Part shown: positions 12,101 to 24,100 of the stretch, piece after piece | Position numbering within the stretch: the stretch's first letter is position 1 | Layout of the letters: every line of letters begins with the position of its first letter | Origin: Terebella lapidaria | Taxonomy: Eukaryota; Annelida; Polychaeta; Terebellida; Terebellidae | Direction of reading: 5' to 3' | DNA: 64,000 nt | NCBI GenBank assembly: GCA_949152475.1 | Contig: OX424556.1 | Location: forward strand, 248,001-312,000 | Notes under the pieces: model-generated | Told to the model about the DNA's origin: nothing | The model's database searches: none | Seen by the model: only the letters and a program-made list of their open reading frames with translations | Position numbers and translations under genes: made by a program

Positions 12101-15100
12101 ATTCAAAGTCACAAGAATATTCAGCTCATATCATTTCGTATATGTCCACAATTGATTCCCAAGCTGCAAAGTGAATAATAGGCGAGATATTAGCGATTTT
12201 TTGCTCTGACTTTGAAAATGAGGTCAAAGGTCAAATTCAGGGTCTTCAGAATATTTGACATATATCATTTCCTATATGGTCACAATAGATTTCTAAGCTG
12301 TAAAGTCGATAATAAGCGAGATATTAGCCATTTTGTACTCTGGCCTTGAAAATGAGGTCAAAGGTCAACTTCAGGGTCATGACAAAATTCAGCATATATA
12401 TCATTTCTTATCTGTCCACAATTGATTCTCAAGTTGTAAAGTCGATAATAAGGAAGATATTAGCCATTTTGTTCTTTGACCTTGAAAATGAGGCTTTATC
12501 GCTTCCTATATGTGCAAAATTGATTCGTAAACTGTAAAGTCGATAATTAGAGAGATATTAGCCATTTTGTGCTCTGGCCTTGAAATGAGGTCAAAGGTCA
12601 AATTCAAGGTCATGACAATATTCAGCATAAATCATTTCTTATCTGTCCACAATTGATTCTCAAGTTGTGAAGTTGATAATAAGGGAGATATTAGCCATTT
12701 TGTTCTTTGACCTTGAAAATGAGGTCAAAAGTCAAATCCAAGGTCATCACAATATTCGGACTATATCATTTCCTATATGTCCACAATTGATTCATAAGCT
12801 GTAAATTCGATAATGACCGAGATGTTAGCCATTTTGTGCTCTGACCTTGAAAATGAGGTCAAATTTCAAATTCAAGGTCATCAGAATATTCGGCATATGT
12901 CATTTCCTACATGTCCACAATTGATTCCTAAGCTGTAATCAATAATAAGTGAGATACTAGCCATTTTGTGCTCTGACCTTGAAAACGAGGTCAGAGGTCA
13001 ACTTCAAGGTCACGAGAATATTCGGCATATATCATTTCCTATATGTCCACAATTGATTCCTAGTCTCTAATCTCAATATTAAGTGAGATATTAGGCTTAA
13101 TGTGTTCCATTATGAAGCATAAGATAATTTAACATGGGAAAGTCCCATTTGGGCTGAGTTTGGGCCCAAAATGGCCCACTTTGAGCGATTCAAGGGCAAC
13201 GAAATTTATACATGTCACAAGGGTACATATGAGGAGTGTTATGCATCAATAAGAAAAAATTAGCCCAAAGGCTAAGATAGGTTACCGGACAATTTTGGTT
13301 TGGCCATGGCAGCATTGGCAGGTAACAGACCTTGAGATTTACCAATCAAGGTTCGCAGTGTAAACATATGACCTTGGGATTTACCAATCAAGGTCATCCG
13401 TATGAACTTCGATGTAACCATTACATGTATGTGTGCGGCATTTGATATTCTATATGTTGGGTGGAATCGTTTAGGCCGCTCAGGTCAATTTACACATTCC
13501 AAGTCAGACATTTGGCACTCAAGGTCATCTGACGTCAAGTTCAAGGTCATCATTAGTTGTGCCATATATGTCTTCCTATATGTTCATAATGCAAACAGGA
13601 GCTCTATCTGCAAGCATTTCATCTACAAAGGCAAATCTGGGCATTTTTTGACCCCAAAATGGCTGTTTTGACCTTTCAAGGTCATCCAAGGTCAAATTCA
13701 AGGTCCCCACACAAGTCGCCATATATGACTTCCCATTTGAAAGTGCCAATTTCTAAGCTCTATCTTCAAGCGTTCTATGAGTACAGTCCGGACAGCTCCC
13801 ATTATGAAGGAAAAAAGTGCCGAGAATTTTCTAAGTCCAAAATTTTTTTCAAAGGGTGAAAATTATTTTTTGCCTAGAAATGGCCCGAAATGGATAGTAA
13901 TGTTATTTGGGGCGAAAAATATTTTTTTCGCCGACTCGTCAAAAATTCAAAATGGCCGCCACATGAGATCGGCGATTCAAGGGCAACAAAACTTATACAC
14001 GTCGCAGAGGTATATAAGAGGAATCTTTTTAAGCCAAAATCTCAAAACTGATCAGAGAGTTTTTGAGAAAATACAGACCAGGTGCAAATTTGAGCGTTTT
14101 TCGACCCAAAAATGGCTGTTTTGACCTTTCAAGGTCATCCAAGGTCAAATTCAAGGTCACCACACAAGTCGCCATATATGACTTCCCATTTGAAAGTGCC
14201 AATTTCTAAGCTCTATCTTCAAGCGTTCTATGAGTACAGTCCGGACAGCTCCCATTATGAAGGAAAAAAGTGCCGAAAATTTTCTAAGTCCAAAATTTTG
14301 TTCAAAGGGTGAAAATTTTTTTTTGCTCTAGAAATGGCCCAAAATGGATAGTAATGCGATCTGGGGCGAAAAAAATTTTTTTCGCCGACCCGCCAAAAAT
14401 TCAAAATGGCCGCCACACGAAAACCGGCAGATTTAGGGCAACCAAACTTATACATATCACAGAGGTATATGAGGGGAATCTTTTGAAACCAAAAACTCAA
14501 AACTGATCAGACAGTTTTTGAGAAAATGGCCGTCAAAGTCCAAAATTGAGCGTTTTTCGACAAAAACGGCCGCCATTTTGAAAAAAATGCGAAAATCAAA
14601 AAACAAAAAAATACCTCCTTCTTAAAATATTTTTAGGCATTTTTGTGCAAAATTTCAGAAAGATTCGATCGTTAACTTTAAAGATAAAAATGTTAACGCC
14701 GGACGGACGGACGGACGGACGGACGGACGGACGGACGGACGACGGACGCAACGCCATGCCAATAGGTTATCGGACCAAAGGTCCGGTAACCTAAAAATTA
14801 GCCCAAGGGCTAAGATAGGTTACCGGAAAATTTTAGTTTTAAGCATTGCGGGTGACATTACTGACATATGACCTTGAGATTTACCAATCAAGGTCATGTT
14901 TGTGAACTGCAATGTCATCATTAGGTATGCTGCATATGACTTCATAATACAAACATAAAAGCTCTATCAACAAGTATTTTGTCTCTAGAGGTCAATTTAC
15001 ACATGTCAGGTCAGGTCAGATTGTGAGAATGCCTTCACATATAAGGTCAAATTCGAGGTTACCAAAAGATTTGCCATAAGTACATGACTTCATGTAAGCT

Positions 15101-18100
15101 TAAGTCCAAAAAGTTTTTCCAAAGGGTGAAATTTTTTTTTTGCCTAGAAATGACCCAAAATGGATTTGGGGCGAAAAATTTTTTTTTCGCCGACCCGTCA
15201 AAAATTCAAAATGGCCGCCATGCGGAGACCGGCGATTCAAGGGCAACAAAACTTAAACACATCATAGAGGTGAATAAGGGGAATCTTTTAAAACAAAAAT
15301 CTCAAAACTGATCAGACAGTTTTTGAGAAAATAGCCGCCAAAGTCCAAAATTGGCCATTTTTCGTTAAAAATGGCCGCCATTTTGGGAAAAATGCGAAAA
15401 TAGAAAACTAAAAGAAAACCCTCTCTTGAAATATTTTTAGGCATTTTTGTGCAAATTTTCAGAAAAATCAGCCTGTTAACTTTAAAGATACAGATGTGGA
15501 CGGACGACGGACGACAGACGACGGACGGACGACGGACGTACGCAACGCGACGGCAATAGGTTATCGGACCATAGGTCCGGTAACCTAAAAATGTGGACGG
15601 ACGACGCCGACGGACGCAACGCCATGCCAATAGGTTATCGGACCAAAGGTTCGGTAACCTAAAATGTAGACGGACGACGGCGGACGCAATGCCACGGCAA
15701 TAGGTTATCGGACCAAAGGTCCGGTAACCTAAAAACTGTTCTAACTGTTTGATCAATATGCTATTTAGCATAAATACCTGCATCTTTTCCAGTTGCTCTT
15801 GTTTCTTCCGAATGTCCTGTTAAGCAAAAAGAACAGTGTTTGACAATCAGCAAACAACCTGGGAGTATATGCCACTGCCAGAACAATCAACATTCAACAC
15901 TCACATCTGCCAGATCTTTCTCCTTTTGTTCCCGTGACTTAGTCTCTTTTCTTAGAACACCTTCAGATATATTCAATTTCTGTTCGGGAGCTGAACACCT
16001 AGAATAAATCAGAACAGATCTGTTGACCGATCTGCTAAATCACAAAAATTTTAAGATACGTTTTCTGGGGCGATGAGTCTCATGGATACTCAGCAAAAAT
16101 GCTTTCCAGGATTCTTAGCATTCTTCCTGAGTGGTATAGTGGAACCTCTATGCAAAGTATCACAGCAATTGTCTGAATACTTTTCAAGTTATTGTCCAGA
16201 AACCAAACCCAAACATAAGGCCAAGTGCTCTGTAGATCCCATGGAGTCTAACAAAATATTTCATTCAATGTACATGTTCTCATCAATTATAATAAAATTC
16301 CCTTCATTCCTGTAACATGTGACATAATACAAACTTCAGAACCTGAGTCGCAATCTGAAATGTGACATTTTTTGTGACACACCTGTTGTGAGCGGGTTCC
16401 GGATTCATGGAGCACACCCAGTCATCTGGAAAGTTCTTGCCGATATTGTTAGCAGAAAACGGTAGAACACGCCACTTCAAGCACAGGTCTGAAAAGATCA
16501 AAGTTTCCCCTTCACTAACTATGGACTGAAAACGTAAGAAACCCCAACATCCCGTTTCTACATTACTGGCTATGTTTACAAAACATAGGCCCAAGGGACA
16601 TGTAGCTTACCGGCTAGCCAATAGCTGATTGGACCGATGGTCTGGTAACTTCAAGGTTACAAGTATATTCAGCATATATCATTTCCTATGACCTTGAAAA
16701 TGACGTCAGAGGTCAAATTCAAGGTCACGAGAATATTCAGCATATATCATTCCCTATATGTCCACAATTGATTCCTAAGTTGTAAGATCGATAATAAGTG
16801 AGATATTAGCCATTTTGCCCTGTGACCTTGAAAATGAGGTCAAAGGTCAAATTCAAAATCACGAGAATATTCAGCATATATCATTTCCTATATGTTCACA
16901 ATTGATTCCATAGCTGTAAAGTTGATAATAAGCGAGATATTAGCCATTTTGTCCTGTGTCCTTGAAAACGAGGTCAAAGGTCAAATTCAAGGTCACGAGA
17001 CCTCTCTTAGCCAGCATATATCATTTCCTATATGTTCACAATTGATTCCTAAACTGTAAAGTCGATAATAAGCGAGATATTAGCCATTTTGTCCTGCGAC
17101 CTTGAAAATGAGGTCAAAGGTCAAATTCAAGGTCATCAAAATATTCAGACTATATCATTTCCTATATGCGCACAATAGATTCCTAAGCTGTAAAGTCGAT
17201 AATAAGCAAGATATTAGCTGTTTAGTTTTTGACCTTGAGAATGAGGTCGAAGGTCAAATTCAAGGTCATCAGAATATTCGGATTATATCATTTCCTATAT
17301 GTGCACAATTGATTCCTAAGCTGTAAAGTCGATAATAAGCAAGATATTAGCCATTTTGTGCTCTGACCTTGAAAATGAGGTCAAAGGTCAAATTCATGAC
17401 AATAATCAGCATATAGCATTTCCTATTTGTCCATAATTGATTCCTAGTCTCTAATCTCAATAATAAGTGAGATATTAGGCATAATGTGTCCCATTATAAA
17501 GCATAGGAGAATTTAACATGGAAAAGTCCCATTTGGGACCCGTCGAGGAAATGAAAATGGCCGCTACACGCCGACCGGCGATTCAGGGGCAACGAAACCT
17601 ATACACATCACAGAGGTATGTGAGAGCAATCTTTTGAAATAAAAATCTCAAAACTGTCTGAACAGTTTTTGAGAAAATGGCCGCCAAAGTCAGAAATTGG
17701 CTGTTTTTCGGCGAAAATGGCCGCCATTTTGAAAAAAAATGCGAAAATCAAATAACAAAAAAATAGCCCCCTCTTGAAATATTTTTAGGTATTTTTGTGC
17801 AAAATTTCAGAAAGATCCGATTGTAAACTTCAAAGATAAAAATTAGCCCAAGGGCTAAGAAAGGTTACCGGACAATATACATTTTAGATATTAGCCTTTT
17901 GTCCAGTGACCTTGAAAATAAAGTCACTGATAAATTCAAGGTCATGAAATTTTCAACAAATATATCACTTCTAGTATGTCCACAATAAATTCCTAAGCTG
18001 TAAAGTCGATATTAAGTGAGACATTAGCCATTCTGTGATGTGACCTTGAAAATGAGGTCAAAGTTCAAGTTCAAGTTCAAGGTTATGAAAATATTCAGTA

Positions 18101-21100
18101 TATATCATTCCTCTATATTCGCAATTGATTCCTATGCTGTAAATGTAAGTATCAATCTATTACCACCAATACAATCAGATTTTGATGATGCCAATAAGAA
18201 ACGTAAAATACTACATTTTGCAATAGAAACAAACAAAGTCCGACCAAATAGTTTATCCAAAGACACACTGGCGTCTTCAGGGGCAGACAATGTGTTAAAT
18301 GTAGTTGTTTCTACTGTACACCAGATGGAATTAGTATACAACTGCCCAACAACCTATGAAAATAATTTAGAAATCCGAATCTAACCCCATTGAATAGATA
18401 CATGACAAGTACAAAAGTACCCAATCACAAGCCCGAAGGCTACTGAGTTGATGGTATCCTCGGGGACAGATTTAACGTCCGCCAGCAGTGACACCGACTC
18501 AGTGGTACAAATGTAAGTATCAATCTATTACCACCAATACAATCAAATTTTGATTATGCCAATAAGAAAGGTAAAATACAACATTTTGCAATAGAAACAA
18601 AGCCCGACCAAATAGTTTATCCAAAGACACACTGGCGTCATCAGGGGCAGATGTAAAGATGATAATAAGCGACATATTAGCCATTTTGTTCTCTGACCTT
18701 GAAAATGAGATCAAAGGTCAAATTCTAGATCACCAAAATATTCAGCATACATCATTTCCTATATGTTCACTATGGACCCCTAAGCTGTAAATTTGATAAT
18801 AAGCGAGATTTAAGCCATTTTGTATTCTGACCTTGAAAATAAAATGACTAACCTTGAAATTTAGGTCAAGGGTCAAATTCAAGGTCACTAGAATATTCAG
18901 CATATATCATTTCCTATATGTTCACAATTGATTCCTAAGCTGCAAAGTCGCTAATAAGCAAGATATTGGCCATTTTGTCCTGTGACCTTGAAAATGAGGT
19001 CAAAGGTCAAATTCAAGGTCACGCGAATATTCAGCATATATCATTTCCTATATGTTCACAATTGATTCCTAAGCCGTAAAGTCGATAATAAGCGAGATAT
19101 TAGCAATTTTGTCCTGTGACCTTGGAAATGAGGTCAAAGGTCAAATTCAAGGTCACGAGAATATTCAGCATATATCATTTCCTATATGTTCACAATTGAT
19201 TCCTAAGCCGTAAAGTCGATAATAAGCGAGATATTAGCAATTTTGTGCTATGACCTTGAAAATAAGGTCAAAGGTCAAATTTCAGGTCATCAGAACATTC
19301 AGCGTATATCCTTTCCTGTATGTCCATATTTGATTCCTAAGCTGTAAAGTCGATAATAAGCGAGATATTAGCCATTTTGTCCCGTGACCTTGAAAATGAG
19401 GTCAAAGGTCAAATTCAAGGTCACGTGAATATTCAGCATATATCATTTCCTACATGTCCACAATTGATCACTAAGCTGTAAAATCGATAATAAGTGAGAT
19501 ATTAGCCATTTTGTCCCGTGACCTTGAAAATGAGGTCGAAGGTCAAATTCAAGGTCATGACAATAATCTGCATATATCATTTCCTATATGTTCATAATTG
19601 ATTCCTAAGCTGTAAAGTCAATAAGAAGTGAGATATTAGCCATTTTGTCCTGTGACCTTGAAAATGAGGTCAAAGGTCAAATTCAAGGTCATCAGAATAT
19701 TCGGTATATATCATTTCTTATATGTCCACAATTGATTTCTAAGCTGTAAAGTCGATAATAAGCGAGATATTAGCCATTTTGTTCTTTGACCTTGAAACTG
19801 AGGTCAGAGGTCAAACTCAAGGTCACGAGAATATTCAGCATATATCATTTCCTATATGTCCACAATTGATTCCTAGTCTCTAATCTCAATATTAAGTGAG
19901 ATATAAGGCATAATGTGTCCCATTATAAAGCATAGGAAAATTTAACATGGGAAAGTCCCATTTGGGCCAAGTTTGGCCCAAAATGGCCCACTTCGAGCGA
20001 TTCAAGCGCAACGAAACTTATACACATCACAGGAGTACATATGAGGAGTGTTGTGTATCAAAAAGAAAAAAAGTTACTGAACAGTTTTTGAGAAAATGGC
20101 CGTCAAAGTCCAAAATCAGGCATTTTTCGTCGAAAACGGCCGCCATTTTGAAAAAAATGCGAAAATCGAAAAACAAAAAAAAACCTTTCCTTGAAATATT
20201 TTTAGGTATTTTTGTGCAAAATTTCAGAAAGATTCGATCATATACTTTAAAGATAAAAATGTGAACGGACGACGGACGGACGGACGGACGGACGGCTAGA
20301 CGGACGACGGACGACGGACGCAACGCCATGCCAATAGGTTATCGGACCATAGGTCCGGTAACCTAAAAATGTGGACGGACGACGCCGACGGACGACGGAC
20401 GCAACGCCATGCCAATAGGTTATCGGACCATAGGTCCGGTAACCGAAAAATACCCCCTTTTTTAATTATTTTTTAGGCATTTTTGTGCAAAATTTCAGAA
20501 AGATTCACTCGTAAACTTTAAAGATAAAATTAGCCCAATGGGCTAGAAAGGTTACCAGAGAAATATACAGAGTTAAGCCGAGAAAGTTGAAGGTCAAATT
20601 CAAGGTGACCACTGAAATCGCCATATCTCTAACCTTGAAAATGGGATCAAAGGTTAAATTCTAGATCACCAAACTATACAGCATACATCATTTCCTATAT
20701 GTTCACTATGGACCCCTAAGCTGTAAATTTGATAATAAGCGAGATATAAACCGTTTTGTAATCTGACTTTGAAAATAAAATGACTGACCTTGAAATTTAG
20801 GCCAAAGGTCAAATTCAATATCATTAAAATATTCAGAATACATCATTTCCTATATGTTCACAATTGATTCCTAAGCTGTAAAGTCGATAATAAGCGAGAT
20901 ATTAGCCATTTTGTCCTGTTGACCTTGAAAATGAGGTCAAAAGTCAAATTCAAGGTCACTAGAATATTCAGCATATATCATTTCCTATATGTTCACAACT
21001 GATTTCTAAGCTGTAAAGGCGCTAATAAGCAAGATATTGGCCATTTTGTCCTGTGACCTTGAAAATGAGTTCAAAGGTCAAATTCAAGGTCATGAGAATA

Positions 21101-24100
21101 TTCAACATATATCATTTCCTATATGTTCACAATTGATTCCTAAGCTGTAAAGTCGATAATAAGCGAGATATTAGCACATTTGTCCTGTGACCTTGGAAAT
21201 GAGGTCAAAGGTCAAATTCAAGGTCATGAGAATATTCAGCATATATCATTCCCTATATGTTCACAATTGATTCCTAAGCTGTAAAGTCGATAATAAGCAA
21301 GATATTAGCCATTTTGTCATGTGACCTAGAAAAAATTAGCCCAATGGGCTAGAAAGGTTACCGGAGAAATATACAGAGTTAAGCCGAGAAAGTTGAAGGT
21401 CAAATTCAAGGTGACCACTGAAATCGCCATATCTCTAACCTTGAAAATGGGATCAAAGGTTAAATTCTAGATCACCAAACTATTCAGCATACATCATTTC
21501 CTATATGTTCACTATGGACCCCTAAGCTGTAAATTTGATAATAAGCGAGATATAAGCCATTTTGTAATTTGACTTTGAAAATAAAATGACTGACCTTGAA
21601 ATTTAGGTCAAAGGTCAAATTCAATATCATTAAAATATTCAGAATATCTCATTTCCTATATGTTCACAATTGATTCCTAAGCTGTAAAGTCGATAATAAG
21701 CGAGATATTAGCCATTTTGTCCTGTTGACCTTGAAAATGAGGTCAAAAGTCAAATTCAAGGTCACTAGAATATTCAGCATATATCATTTCCTATATGTTC
21801 ACAATTGATTCCTAAGCTGTAAAGTCGATAATAAGCGAGATATTAGCCATTTTGTCCAGTTGACCTTGAAAATGAGGTCAAAAGTCAAATTCAAGGTCAC
21901 TAGAATATTCAGCATATATCATTTCCTATATGTTCACAATTGATTTCTAAGCTGTAAAGGCGCTAATAAGCAAGATATTGGCCATTTTGTCTTGTGACCT
22001 TGAAAATGAGGTCAAAGGTCAAATTCAAGGCCACGAGAATATTCAGCATATATCATTTCCTATATGTTCACAATTGCTTCCTAAGCTGTAAAGTCGATAA
22101 TAAGCGAGATATTAGCAATTTTGTCCTGCGACCTTGGAAATGAGGTCAAAGGTCAAATTCAAGGTCACGAAAATATTCAGCATATATCATTTCCTATATG
22201 TTCACAATTGATTCCTAAACTGTAAAGTCGATAATAAGCGAGATATTAGCCATTTTGTCATGTGACCTTGAAAATGAGGTCAAAGGTCAAATTCAAGGTC
22301 ACAAGAATATTCAGCATATATCATTTCCTATATGTTCACAACTGATTCCTAAGCTGTACAGTCGATAATAAGCGAGATATTAGCCATTTTGTCCTGTGAC
22401 CTTGAAAATGAGGTCAAAAGTCAAATTCAAGGTCACGAGAATATTCAGCATATATCATTTCCTATATGTCCACAATTCATTCCTAGTCTCTAATTTCAAT
22501 ATTAAGTGAGATATTAGGCTTAATGTGTGCCATTATAAAGCATGGGAAAATTTAACATGGGAAAGTCACATTTGGGCCGAGTTTGGGCCCAAAATGGCCC
22601 ACTTCAAGCGATTCAAGCGCAACGAAATTTATACATGTCACAGGGGTACATATGAGGAGTGTTTTTTGAAAAAAATGCGAAAATCAAAAAACTAACAAGG
22701 GCCACTGGCCTCAAAGGAAGAGCTTCGAAAATGTTTGCACAGAACTATTTAAAAACCCTTGAATATTGTAATTTGATTTGGTACATATATGTTGTGGCCA
22801 TATTGTAACTCTACTGGGCAGAATCTATACCTTGTTGGGCCAATAAATTTGTCATGTAACTATTTTCTTGTCATGTAACTATTTTTATTGTGGTCAATAA
22901 TAGACTTAACTAGTAAAACTAATGATAACCTATTCGGATAGTTATGACTGGATAGAACTTTTTAGGACCCGAGTGAGTCGGAAATTTCCGAACCGGGTAC
23001 CTGTGTCGTCTGACCCGACCCGTCCAAATATATAGCAAAATTTGAATGATACTCACTGAAGCAATTTGTAACACGTAAACGCCAGACATTGATCTTTGAC
23101 ACATATTATTTGTTTCGTCAGTAATTACTGGTATTTTCAAGTTTGAGAAAGATCACAATGTCATGACCTCATAAAACTATCGTTTTTTTTCCTGATGATT
23201 TCCTTGTCATTCTTGTGATTTTACTAGTGTTTATCACAAATATTCAAAACTATATCTTTATTTGTTCTCAAATACGAGTAACAAAATTCCGATCCAGGTA
23301 ATTGTATGACCCGCCCCGAATTTAGGTACCTGTCGACTCGTCTGGGCCCCAGAACCTTTACATTGTTGAACCCAATAATAAATGTTTCTTGTAATAATTA
23401 TTTTTATTGTGGCCAATAAGACTTAATCAATAAAACTAATGTTACTTATTCCGTTACAGCCATGAAATCTCTACATGTCAGAAGCTTTACCTTGTTGAAC
23501 ACGTTTAAAAATCACCCGACTATTTTTGGGACCAATGTGTAAGATTTTCAAGGTTCTGATTATGTTTTTTCTGATTTAGGAGGCACAATGTTTTTTGAGC
23601 TTTTTAGTCTTAGATTTAAATTTCTTTATGGATTTTTTTTCAGTGTTTTGATTTGTACTGCAGAGACATTTCAGTAACTTGTCTGCATTTCCAATAATTC
23701 ATGACATGCATGAACGCTTTTTTCATCAATGCGATCATGTTTCTCCTTGCCCAAATGTTGGTTTGAAGATCAGCGCACATGTTGTGTCAGTGTGCAGTGT
23801 GTAGTGTCAGCTGCCAAATACTGAAGTAGCCCAGGCACACCCCCCACCCCGAATCGCCGCTCGTGTGACTGCTATCAAAATCAGCACTGACAATTCTCGT
23901 CGGCAATATGAAACTATCATAAACATGATAAAAGTGCTAGATCTAGTATCCATTTGTTTCTGCTTATTTTAGGAGGAAACTAAGTTTTTTCCCGTGTAAA
24001 AGCTCCGCAAATCTGCCAAGTTTTGTTTGTTTGTTTCCGACTGTTCCTTTTAGTCAAATCTCGTTGAAATCTCGCTTCACTTCAATGGCATTTTTAATTA

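Noticed and set aside
15262-15783. 173-codon minus frame next to MORC2
   Set aside because: It runs through three repeated A tails and a MORC2 intron; the repeated [13 protein letters not shown] is the hairpin sequence.
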